Source: Alphaproteobacteria bacterium (GTDB taxonomy: Bacteria; Pseudomonadota; Alphaproteobacteria; Micropepsales; Micropepsaceae). Taken from it: a stretch of DNA of 64,000 nucleotides. A program made the translations under genes and the position numbers. The stretch lies in assembly GCA_009693985.1 (NCBI GenBank), contig SHWE01000002.1:1-64000 (forward strand), given 5' to 3'. Below the pieces are notes generated by a model. The model had not been told where the DNA came from, searched no databases, and worked only from the letters and a program-made list of their open reading frames with translations. Each line of letters opens with the position of its first letter. The stretch's first letter is position 1. Below are positions 55,290 through 63,137 of the stretch, in pieces.

Positions 55290-56000
55290 ATGGCGGAGCG
55301 ACGCAACGATTTTGGACAGCTAATCGGGCCGGAGCTTCCGGGCTGGACGGTGCGTGCGCTTCCGTCTGCCGAGCCGATGGAAAAGCGATATTGCAAGATT
55401 GAAAAACTTGATGCCTTGCGCCACGCCGCCGATCTTTATGCCGCCTATACGGAAGCGTCCGACGGACGCGACTGGACCTATATGCTTTCGGGGCCGTTCG
55501 CCGATGCCGTTCAATATGCCGGTTATGTGCGCGAGGAAGCGGCCAAACGCGATCCCTTTCATTACGCGATCCTGGACAAAGCAAGCGGGAAAGCGTGCGG
55601 CACCGCCGCGCTGATGCGCATCGATCCCGCCAATGGCGTCATCGAAGTCGGCCATATCGCCTATGCGCCGCGCCTTAAAAAAACGCGGGCGGGCACCGAA
55701 GCGATGTTTCTGCTGATGGCCCATGTGTTCGATGCGCTTCGTTACCGGCGCTATGAATGGAAATGCGATTCCCTCAACGCGCCGTCGCGCCGCGCCGCCG
55801 AGCGCTATGGATTTCGTTACGAAGGCGTCTTCCGCCAGGATCGCATTTACAAGGGCCGCAGCCGCGACACGGCCTGGTTCTCAATCACCGATGCCGAATG
55901 GCCCGCGCTTCGGTCTGCGTTCGAGGCGTGGCTGGCGCCGGGGAATTTCGACGCCGGCGGCAACCAGCTTCGTTCGCTGGAAACGATCCGCGCCGGGTGA
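55290..56000 (+). CDS. GNAT family N-acetyltransferase (RimJ-like)
   Basis: 236 residues. GNAT fold of the RimJ/L subgroup: acceptor-side YTEASDGRDWTYMLSGPF, the YAILDKASGKACGTAALMRIDPANGVIEVGHIAYAP strands, and the acetyl-CoA helix TRAGTEAMFLLMAHVFDALRYRRYEWKCDSLN followed by AAERYGFRYEGVFRQ. The substrate is unknown. It starts 25 bp after a compound repeat, and its stop is within a repeat-like GGGTGAGGGGTGAG stretch. Confidence 0.88.
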   Translation: MAERRNDFGQLIGPELPGWTVRALPSAEPMEKRYCKIEKLDALRHAADLYAAYTEASDGRDWTYMLSGPFADAVQYAGYVREEAAKRDPFHYAILDKASGKACGTAALMRIDPANGVIEVGHIAYAPRLKKTRAGTEAMFLLMAHVFDALRYRRYEWKCDSLNAPSRRAAERYGFRYEGVFRQDRIYKGRSRDTAWFSITDAEWPALRSAFEAWLAPGNFDAGGNQLRSLETIRAG

Positions 56001-56072
56001 GGGGTGAGCCCCCCACCCGACGCAATTCGCTTCGCCCATTGCGTCGACCTCCCCGCGTTGGGGGAGGTGCAT
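55994..56072. repeat. Palindromic repeat, CCTCCCC/GGGGGAGG variant
   Basis: Starts GGGTGAGGGGTGAG at the end of the GNAT gene and ends in ACCTCCCCGCGTTGGGGGAGGT, a strong hairpin, with an internal ACGCAATTCGCTTCGCCCATTGCGT dyad. It is related to the elements at 36533 and 61143 through the GGGTGAGGGGT end. It separates the convergent GNAT and radical SAM genes. Confidence 0.65.
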
Positions 56073-56079
56073 GACGGCG

Positions 56080-57174
56080 TCAGACCGCTAGCGCCAGCTG
56101 GTCGCCCGCCTTGGCCGGGCGGCGGAATTTCGTCAGATCGAGCGCCCAGCGATCCTGATTGAGACCGAGGCGGCGCTTGGCGATGGCGAAGCGCTGGGCG
56201 ATCAGGCTCGCATAGGGGCCTTTCCCCGTTTGGCGCAAATGCCATTGGGCGTCGTAATCCTTGCCGCCGCGCATCGAGCGGATCAGCGACATCACGTGCT
56301 TGGCCGCATCGGGCCGGTGCGCTTCCAGCCATTCGCGGAACAGATCCTTGATCTCGAGCGGCAGGCGCAAAAGCGTGTAGCCGGCGCCGGTGGCGCCCGC
56401 TTCGGCGGCGGCCGCGAGAATGGACTCCAACTCTTCATCGTTGAGTGCCGGGATCAGGGGCGCCGCCATCACGCTGGTGGGAATGCCCGCCGCACTCAAT
56501 GCGCGGATCGCATCGAGCCGTCGCTGCGGCGTCGCCGCGCGGGGCTCCATCGCCCGCGCGAGGCCCTTGTCCAGCGTGGTGACGGACAGCGCCACGCGTG
56601 CGAGACCCTCTTTCGCCATCGGCGCCAGAATGTCGATGTCGCGCGCGATCAATGCCGATTTGGTGACGATGCCGACCGGATTCTTGAACTCCGCCAGCAC
56701 TTGCAGGATTGACCGCATGACGCGCCATTCGCGCTCGATCGGCTGATAGGGATCGGTGTTCGTTCCTATCGCGATCACTTGCGGCTTGTAGGACGGCTTT
56801 CTCAACTCCGCATCGAGCAGCTTGGCGGCATCCGGCTTGACGAACAGCTTGGTTTCGAAATCGAGCCCGGGCGACAGGCCGAGATAGGCGTGGGTCGGCC
56901 GCGCGAAGCAATAGATGCAGCCATGCTCGCAACCCCGATAGGGATTTATCGACTGGTTGAAGGAAATATCCGGCGAGGTGTTGCGCGCGATGATGGTGCG
57001 GGTGGAATCGCGCGTGACATGGGTGCGGAGCGGCGGCGGGGCGTCGTCTTCCGGAACCCAACCGTCATCAAAACGCACGCGGCGCTCTGAATCATAGCGG
57101 CTTGAATCGTTCGAACGCGCGCCCCGGCCCTTCAGGAGCCTTGGGTCTGCCGCCGCGGAGAGTATTTCCGTCAT
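56080..57174 (-). CDS. Radical SAM protein, PA0069/SplB-like
   Basis: 364 residues. The cluster-binding motif is CEHGCIYCFARP, a CxxxCxxC in the segment SINPYRGCEHGCIYCFAR. Further features are PQVIAIGTNTDPYQPIE, AVSVTTLDKGLARAMEPRAATPQRRL-like VALSVTTLDKGLAR and the C-terminal RRLGLNQDRW. The group includes the PA0069 and Rv2578c proteins; a DNA-photoproduct-type reaction is suggested by family resemblance only. No neighbouring gene indicates a substrate. Confidence 0.88.
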   Translation of the reverse strand: MTEILSAAADPRLLKGRGARSNDSSRYDSERRVRFDDGWVPEDDAPPPLRTHVTRDSTRTIIARNTSPDISFNQSINPYRGCEHGCIYCFARPTHAYLGLSPGLDFETKLFVKPDAAKLLDAELRKPSYKPQVIAIGTNTDPYQPIEREWRVMRSILQVLAEFKNPVGIVTKSALIARDIDILAPMAKEGLARVALSVTTLDKGLARAMEPRAATPQRRLDAIRALSAAGIPTSVMAAPLIPALNDEELESILAAAAEAGATGAGYTLLRLPLEIKDLFREWLEAHRPDAAKHVMSLIRSMRGGKDYDAQWHLRQTGKGPYASLIAQRFAIAKRRLGLNQDRWALDLTKFRRPAKAGDQLALAV

Positions 57175-57352
57175 GACACGCCCTGACTTTCATAAGAACG
57201 AACAGAGAACATAACCTAAAACATTTTGGCGATGCAAGCGGTTCATTTGGGGTTCATGTGCGGTTTGCGACAACCACACCTAGAATTAATCCTAAAATCC
57301 CGGCCGCCCGGTCTATGGTCATGCGGGCGAGGGAAACCTCGAGGAAACGAAC

Positions 57353-58066
57353 ATGAAATTTCTTATGGGCGCGGCTTTCGCAGCTCTGCTCTTGGTGCCG
57401 ATCGCCGACGAGGCTTCTGCCCGTGGCGCGATGCAAGGTCCCGCGCCGGGAGCATCCTCCGGCGGTGGAGGCGGCGGAGGCGGTGGAGGTGGAGGCGGTA
57501 GAGGTTTCGGCCGTGGCGGCGGCGGTGGCGGTGGTGCCGCGATCGGCGGCAATGGCGGACGCGGCAACGGTTCTTTCTCGGGCGGCGGCGGTGGCCGTGG
57601 GTTCGGCAATGGCGGACGCGGGCCCGGTTACGGTGGTTATCGCGGCAATCGCGGTTTCCGCGGGCGCAGCAGCGTGATTATCGCGCCGGGCTATTATCCT
57701 GGCTTCTACGATCCGTTCTATCCTTACGGTTACGGATATGGATCGAGCTTCGGCTTCGGCTACAACAGCTATTACCCGTACGATTATCCGTCTTACGCCT
57801 ATGTGCCGCCGCCTCGCGGTGGCGATTATCTGGAGGACGATTACCTTCCGCCTCCGGAACAGTTCGGACCGGCGCCGGCGCAGGCTTGGTATTATTGCTC
57901 CAGCCCCGAAGGCTATTACCCCTATGTGCGGGAGTGCTCGGGCGAGTGGCAGTCGGTGCCGGCGAATCCTCCGGGCACGCAGGGCCAAGGACCGCAAGGG
58001 TTCAATGAGCCCGCCGATCTTTCCGGTCCGCCGGACGACAGGGCGAGTCTCGATCCTCGGAATTGA
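57353..58066 (+). CDS. Exported glycine-rich protein with Tyr/Cys-rich C-terminal domain
   Basis: 237 residues. Signal peptide MKFLMGAAFAALLLVPIADEASA. A Gly/Arg/Asn-rich region follows (about 30-105), then a Tyr/Gly/Pro-rich region, and a conserved-looking end: AWYYCSSPEGYYPYVRECSGEWQSVPANPPG, where two Cys flank YYPYV. The C-terminal part is found on many exported proteobacterial proteins of unknown role. The Gly-rich part may be disordered or adhesive. Its stop codon adjoins a palindromic repeat. Confidence 0.8.
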   Translation: MKFLMGAAFAALLLVPIADEASARGAMQGPAPGASSGGGGGGGGGGGGGRGFGRGGGGGGGAAIGGNGGRGNGSFSGGGGGRGFGNGGRGPGYGGYRGNRGFRGRSSVIIAPGYYPGFYDPFYPYGYGYGSSFGFGYNSYYPYDYPSYAYVPPPRGGDYLEDDYLPPPEQFGPAPAQAWYYCSSPEGYYPYVRECSGEWQSVPANPPGTQGQGPQGFNEPADLSGPPDDRASLDPRN

Positions 58067-58201
58067 TTGTCATCCCCGGCGAAGCCCGCGCGTCAGCGCG
58101 GGCGGAGGGAAGGGGATCCAGGTCTCGACATCTGCTTGATGTTGGGACCTGAGTTCCCTTCCCCTCACATTGCTTCGCAATGCTCGGCCGGGAATGACAA
58201 T
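58066..58201. repeat. Intergenic palindromic repeat, ATTGTCATCCCC type, copy 2
   Basis: The ends ATTGTCAT and ATGACAAT match those of the 52938-53057 copy, as does the inner GGAGGGAAGGGGATCCAGGT/ACCTGAGTTCCCTTCCCCT stem. It occupies precisely the gap between the stop codons of the convergent Gly-rich protein and moaB genes, contributing a base to each stop. Confidence 0.85.
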
Positions 58202-58734
58202 CAGCTCCTACGGCCGCGTTCCATCAGCCGGGGCATGATCTCGACGAAGTTGCACGGCTTGTGGCGTGAATCGAGCTGGGACTTGAGGATGGAGTCCCAG
58301 CCGTCCTTCACCGCGCCCGGCGATCCGGGCAGCGCGAAGAGATAGGTGCCTTTGGTGACGCCGGCGCAAGCGCGCGATTGGATCGTCGAGGTGCCGATCT
58401 TGTCGTAGCTGATGCGGTGGAAGAGGGCGGAGAAACCGTCGATCTCCTTCTCGAAGACGCTGCGGAACGCTTCCGGCGTGACGTCGCGTCCCGTCAGCCC
58501 GGTGCCGCCGGTCGAAATCACCACATCGATTTCGGGATCGGCGATCCATTTGAGCAATTGCTCGACGATTTGTTTTTCCTCGTCATGCACGATGGCGCGG
58601 TCGGCGATGATATGGCCCGCCTCCTTGATGCGCGCCTCCAGCGTGTCGCCGGAGGTGTCGTTCTCGCGCGTGCGCGTGTCCGAAACGGTCATCACCGCGA
58701 TGCGGACGGGAATAAAGGGACGGTCTTCGGCCAT
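58201..58734 (-). CDS. moaB: Molybdenum cofactor biosynthesis protein B
   Basis: 177 residues. Molybdopterin adenylyltransferase-like enzyme. The MPT-binding motif STGGTGLTGRDVTPEAF is intact, and the start PVRIAVMTVSDTRTRENDTSG and the ALPGSPGAVKDGWDSIL segment are typical of MoaB. Other molybdenum cofactor genes are not nearby. It is six bases after the lytic transglycosylase gene on the same strand. Confidence 0.94.
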   Translation of the reverse strand: MAEDRPFIPVRIAVMTVSDTRTRENDTSGDTLEARIKEAGHIIADRAIVHDEEKQIVEQLLKWIADPEIDVVISTGGTGLTGRDVTPEAFRSVFEKEIDGFSALFHRISYDKIGTSTIQSRACAGVTKGTYLFALPGSPGAVKDGWDSILKSQLDSRHKPCNFVEIMPRLMERGRRS

Positions 58735-58740
58735 GATGGC

Positions 58741-60453
58741 TCAGTTCGGAAGGACGGTTCCGGCTTGCTTATACTCAGTTTGCTTATAAACGGGCCAGGA
58801 GCCGGACGCCGTATCGTCGAGACCGGTGACGGGCTCACCCAGGCGTTTCCTGTACATCCACAGATTCATCATCACGCGTTTGACGTAGTCGCGCGTCTCC
58901 GAGACGGGAATGCTCTCGACGAATAGAAGCGGATCGTCGATCCCCTCATGCACCGACATCCAGCGCGAGAGATTTCCGGTGCCCGCATTGTAGGCGGCCG
59001 CCAGCGAGAACAGATTGTTGCCCTGGCTCTGCAACAGGGTGCGCAAATAATCCTGGCCGAGCGTCATGCTGTAGGTCGGATCGTCGAGCCGGATCTTGTT
59101 GACGCCCGCAAGCGAGGGATCGCGCGCCACCAGCGCCGCGGTGCGCGGCATGATCTGCATCAGCCCGCGCGCGCCCGAGCGCGAGACCGCGTCGGTCGCG
59201 AAGCGGCTTTCCTGTCTTACGAAGGCCAGCAGCATCGCCTGATCGAGTGTGTATCCGCCTGTCGGCGCGTAAGCCGGAACCGGATAGAGGCTCGAGAGGC
59301 GGAAATCGGGAGCGGACGCCAATTCGGCGGCGCGCAATTCCAGCGTCGGCGCTTCGAGATGGCGGGCGAGCGCGGCGAACGCGGAATCGAGGTCCGGCGT
59401 GATCTCGCCGAGCGCGCGCGCGAGCTCGGTCTGCATTTCGGCCCTGTGGCCGATCTGCCAGAGCGCCACCGCGCGATGGGCGGGCTTGTTGAGCATCAGG
59501 AGCGCGAAGGTTCCGTTCTCGAGGCTCGGCTCGGTGAAGCCGGCGCCTTCATCGGTGCCGATCATGCGGGCGGCGATGAGGCCGTAGAAATTGTCCGGCT
59601 GCGCCGCCGCGATCCGATAAAGCGGCAGCACGCGTTCGGGAGCGCCGACCAGCATCCAGCTGCGCGCCGCCCAGAAGGCGCCCGCCGCCGACGTGCGCAT
59701 CGCGGTTCCGCCCATTTGCGACACCGCTTCGAAATGTTTCGCCGCCGCTTCGAATTTGCCCAAGCGATAGGCGGCCAATCCGGCCGTCCAATGGCATTGC
59801 GCGGATGCTTCGGAATCGCGCGCGGCGACTTCCTCGGCGAGCGCCAGGGCCGCATCGTTCTTGGCTTCGGAGAGATAGAGCGCGGCGACATAGGCGGCCA
59901 AGCGGTCCTTGTCGGCCTGCGGCATCGGGCCGGCGGCGATGCTCTTCAACAGCGTGTTGGATTGCTCGGCCCGGTCGTCGCGATCATAGGTCCGCATGCG
60001 GGCGAGGGTCTTCTGCGCCACATCGGTTTCGAGATTCATATCGGCAAAGGCATCGCCCTCGCCGGGCGCACCGCGCCACTTGACCGGAACCGGCGTCGCG
60101 ACGCGCGCTCCCTTGGGCGCGCGCTTGACCGCGAGCTGGTGGATGCGGTCGGCGTCGGCAAGATCGCCATGCGCTTCGAGCCAGGATTTCAATTCCGAAA
60201 ATGTGGAACGGTGATGGGCGCCGAGATAGCGGGCTTGCAGCACATAGCCGACCAGCGATTTGTCGGAGAGCTTGGCGATGGAAGCATCGGCCTTGGCGCT
60301 CTGCCCGGCGGCTTCGCTGCGGAAGATCGCGCCGTAAAGCTGGACGTCTTCCGCCGACAGCACGGTGTGCGCGACATTGTCCTGCGCCCGCGCGCCCGCG
60401 AGCGATGCCAGGAGCAAAGTTGCGGCGAGCGCGAGCTTGGCTGAAACCTTCAT
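58741..60453 (-). CDS. Soluble lytic murein transglycosylase (Slt70-like)
   Basis: 570 residues from ATG 60453. Signal peptide (KLALAATLLLASLAGARA). A long alpha-superhelical U/L domain of TPR-like repeats (about 30-390) precedes the SLT domain with the catalytic Glu in LAFVRQESRFATDAVS, then SGARGLMQIMP and LAAAYNAGTGNLSRW. It cleaves glycan strands to 1,6-anhydro products that NagZ can recycle. It lies 44 bp after the uracil-DNA glycosylase gene. Confidence 0.93.
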   Translation of the reverse strand: MKVSAKLALAATLLLASLAGARAQDNVAHTVLSAEDVQLYGAIFRSEAAGQSAKADASIAKLSDKSLVGYVLQARYLGAHHRSTFSELKSWLEAHGDLADADRIHQLAVKRAPKGARVATPVPVKWRGAPGEGDAFADMNLETDVAQKTLARMRTYDRDDRAEQSNTLLKSIAAGPMPQADKDRLAAYVAALYLSEAKNDAALALAEEVAARDSEASAQCHWTAGLAAYRLGKFEAAAKHFEAVSQMGGTAMRTSAAGAFWAARSWMLVGAPERVLPLYRIAAAQPDNFYGLIAARMIGTDEGAGFTEPSLENGTFALLMLNKPAHRAVALWQIGHRAEMQTELARALGEITPDLDSAFAALARHLEAPTLELRAAELASAPDFRLSSLYPVPAYAPTGGYTLDQAMLLAFVRQESRFATDAVSRSGARGLMQIMPRTAALVARDPSLAGVNKIRLDDPTYSMTLGQDYLRTLLQSQGNNLFSLAAAYNAGTGNLSRWMSVHEGIDDPLLFVESIPVSETRDYVKRVMMNLWMYRKRLGEPVTGLDDTASGSWPVYKQTEYKQAGTVLPN

Positions 60454-60497
60454 TGATTCCCCTTCACAGCTTCGCACCATGAGGGGGACACCCCCGG

Positions 60498-61340
60498 TCA
60501 GGCAAGCCCGAGCTGCTCGATTTTCTCGCGCACCGTTAACAGGTCGCGCCAGGCTAGACGTTTCGCGCTCGCTTGGCGCAGCAGATAGGCGGGATGCAAT
60601 GTCGGCATCACCGGAATGGCCCGATTAAGACCTGCGCTTTGATAGGTCTCCCATTTTCCGCGCAGACGCATGATGCCTTCGCTTGTTCCGAGCACATGGC
60701 GCGCGGCGACGGCGCCGAGCAAAATGATGATCTGCGGTTCGGCCAGTTCGATATGGCGATGCAGGAAGGGAAGGCACGCGGCGGCTTCCTCGGGACTGGG
60801 ATCGCGATTTTGCGGCGGGCGCCAGTTCAGCACATTGGTGATGTAGACCTTGGTGCGGTCGAGACCGATGGACGCCAGCATGAGGTCGAGCAGCTTGCCG
60901 GCGCGACCGATGAAAGGCAGGCCTTGGATGTCTTCATCGCGCCCCGGCGCTTCGCCGATCAGCATGATGCGACCCAGGGGATTGCCGTCGGCGAACACCG
61001 TCGTCGTGGCGTGCTTCTTCAATTCGCAGCCGTCGAAATTCTCCAGCGCGGTCTTGAGTTCGGAAAGATTATTGGAGGAGGCCGCCAACGCCCGCGCCGC
61101 ACCCGGCGCGGTGGACAAGGACACCGCCTCGGCGGCCTTGTTCCCCTCTCCCCTTGTGGGAGAGGGCGGCGCGCCGCGCGCTGGAGGCGCGCTTATGGCG
61201 CGCCGGGTGAGGGGTGAGCTGGTGTCCGCGTTTCCGGCCTTAAGCCGATTGACCGGCGCCTCGCCGATGGCTTCATCAGCGCCCGCGTCCACCAGCCAGC
61301 TCAAGGCTTCGAGCGATTGTTCGCGGGTCCGTTCTATCAT
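60498..61340 (-). CDS. Uracil-DNA glycosylase, family 4-like, with an in-frame palindromic repeat
   Basis: 280 residues. Removes uracil from DNA. The catalytic parts are [25 protein letters not shown] and the [10 protein letters not shown] motif near the end. Of the four cluster cysteines of family 4 enzymes only two are evident (in FDGCELKK and AAACLPFL); Trp stands in VLNWRPP where a Cys is usual, so an Fe-S cluster is doubtful. Residues 42-66 ([15 protein letters not shown] and PPSPTRGEG) are encoded by a palindromic repeat element, in a linker before the catalytic domain. Confidence 0.9.
   Translation of the reverse strand: MIERTREQSLEALSWLVDAGADEAIGEAPVNRLKAGNADTSSPLTRRAISAPPARGAPPSPTRGEGNKAAEAVSLSTAPGAARALAASSNNLSELKTALENFDGCELKKHATTTVFADGNPLGRIMLIGEAPGRDEDIQGLPFIGRAGKLLDLMLASIGLDRTKVYITNVLNWRPPQNRDPSPEEAAACLPFLHRHIELAEPQIIILLGAVAARHVLGTSEGIMRLRGKWETYQSAGLNRAIPVMPTLHPAYLLRQASAKRLAWRDLLTVREKIEQLGLA
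61143..61217. repeat. Palindromic repeat, CCTCTCCC/GGTGAGGGG type, copy 2, inside the UDG gene
   Basis: Same layout as 36533-36604: hairpin CCCTCTCCCCTTGTGGGAGAGGG, a GCGCGCC-rich palindromic core and GGTGAGGGGTGAG at the end. The span is 75 bp, a multiple of three, and is read through without stops on the reverse strand. Confidence 0.8.
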
Positions 61341-61413
61341 CGGAACATACTAGGCAAGTGGGCAAGGGAAATCCATTGACCTCGCAAACGCGCGCGGCTC
61401 ATAAAGTCCTGAC

Positions 61414-63072
61414 ATGGCCGAAGCGCGCGAAAGCATGGAATTCGACGTGGTGATCGTCGGGGCGGGGCCCGCCGGTCTCGCCGCCGCCATCCGCTTGAAG
61501 CAGCTCGCGCAAAAAGAGGCGCGCGACATCAGCGTCTGCGTTGTCGAGAAGGGCTCCGAGGTCGGCGCGCATATTCTTTCAGGCGCCGTCATCGATCCCA
61601 TCGCTCTTAACGAGCTTATCCCCGATTGGAAGGCGCGTGGCGCGCCCATCGATACGCCGGTGACGGCGGACCGCTTCTACCTTCTTGGGCCGGCGGGGGC
61701 GTTGCGGATTCCGGGTTTCCTAATGCCGCCGCTGATGAGCAATCACGGCGCCTATATTTGCAGCCTCGGGCAGCTTTGCCGCTGGCTGGCGGGCGAGGCC
61801 GAAGCACTGGGCGTCGAAATCTATCCGTCCATCGCGGCCATCGACGTCGAGATCGGCGCTTTGGGTGAAGTCACCGGCATCATCACCGGCGATCTCGGGG
61901 TCGCGCGCGATGGTCATCACAAGGCCAATTACGCGCCCGGCATGATCTTGCGCGGCAAGTACACATTCTTGGCCGAAGGCGCGCGCGGCTCGCTCTCGAA
62001 GAATATCATCGCGCGCTACGGGCTTTCGGAAAACCGCGCGCCGCAAACCTACGGCATCGGCATCAAGGAGCTTTGGGAATTGCCCAAGGCGACCCATCAA
62101 CGCGGCCTCATCCTGCACACGATGGGCTGGCCGCTCGACAACCACACCGGCGGCGGCTCGTCCGTCTATCATTATGGCGACAATCTCGCCTCCGTCGTTT
62201 TTGTGCTGCATCTCGATTACCAAAATCCCTATCTGTCGCCGTTCGACGAATTCCAGCGCTTCAAGAACCATCCGCTGATCCGCCCGATGCTCGAAGGCGG
62301 ACGGCGCATCTCCTACGGCGCGCGCGCCATCAATGAGGGCGGCTTGCAAGCGGTCCCCAAGCTCGCGTTTCCGGGCGGCGCGCTGATCGGCTGCGCGGCG
62401 GGCTTCGTCAACGTGGCGCGCATCAAGGGCAGCCACAACGCGATGAAGACGGGAATGCTGGCGGCGGAATCCGCTTTCGCCGCCATCGTACAGGGACGCT
62501 CCGGCGACACGCTCGAATCCTATGAGCGCGCCTACCGCGAATCCTTCGTGTGGAAGGATCTAAACCGCGTCAAAAACGTGAAGCCTTTATGGGCGCGTCT
62601 CGGCGGTCTTCTCGGCGTGCCGCTCGGCACGCTCGATATGTGGGTGGCGCAACTCTTCGGCTTCCACCCGTTCGGCACGGTGCGCTCCAAAGGTCCCGAC
62701 CATGCGCAGCTCAAGCCAGCCGCCAAGTCGAAGCCTATTGCCTATCCGAAGCCGGACGGAATCGTCATGTTCGACCGGCTCTCGTCGGTGTTTCTGTCGG
62801 GCACGCGCCATGACGAAGATGAGCCTATTCACTTGAAATTGAAGGATTCGTCCGTACCGATCGGTGAGAACCTGCCACTCTATGCCGAGCCCGCGCAGCG
62901 TTATTGCCCGGCTGCCGTGTTCGAGGTGGTAGGGCCGCCGGAAGCCCCCCGGTTCGTGATCAATGCCGCCAATTGCGTGCATTGCAAAACATGCGACATT
63001 AAGGACCCGGCGCAGAATATCGTCTGGGTGCCCCCCGAAGGGGGCGATGGCCCCGCTTACGGCAATATGTGA
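61414..63072 (+). CDS. Electron transfer flavoprotein-ubiquinone oxidoreductase
   Basis: 552 residues. Passes electrons from ETF (fatty-acid and amino-acid oxidation) to ubiquinone at the membrane. FAD-binding Rossmann motif VIVGAGPAGLAAAI (about 13-26), the ETF-QO signature EKGSEVGAHILSGAVIDP and GCAAGFVNVARIKGSHNAMKTGMLAAE. The C-terminal [4Fe-4S] ligands are in RYCPAAVFE and INAANCVHCKTCDIKDP. A TPR lipoprotein follows and the UDG gene is divergent, a neighbourhood common in the class. Confidence 0.95.
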   Translation: MAEARESMEFDVVIVGAGPAGLAAAIRLKQLAQKEARDISVCVVEKGSEVGAHILSGAVIDPIALNELIPDWKARGAPIDTPVTADRFYLLGPAGALRIPGFLMPPLMSNHGAYICSLGQLCRWLAGEAEALGVEIYPSIAAIDVEIGALGEVTGIITGDLGVARDGHHKANYAPGMILRGKYTFLAEGARGSLSKNIIARYGLSENRAPQTYGIGIKELWELPKATHQRGLILHTMGWPLDNHTGGGSSVYHYGDNLASVVFVLHLDYQNPYLSPFDEFQRFKNHPLIRPMLEGGRRISYGARAINEGGLQAVPKLAFPGGALIGCAAGFVNVARIKGSHNAMKTGMLAAESAFAAIVQGRSGDTLESYERAYRESFVWKDLNRVKNVKPLWARLGGLLGVPLGTLDMWVAQLFGFHPFGTVRSKGPDHAQLKPAAKSKPIAYPKPDGIVMFDRLSSVFLSGTRHDEDEPIHLKLKDSSVPIGENLPLYAEPAQRYCPAAVFEVVGPPEAPRFVINAANCVHCKTCDIKDPAQNIVWVPPEGGDGPAYGNM

Positions 63073-63137
63073 GGGGCCGGATATGACTGGTCGGCAAATC
63101 CGGATATGATTTGGGCCGTCGAGAGAAAGGCGTAATC

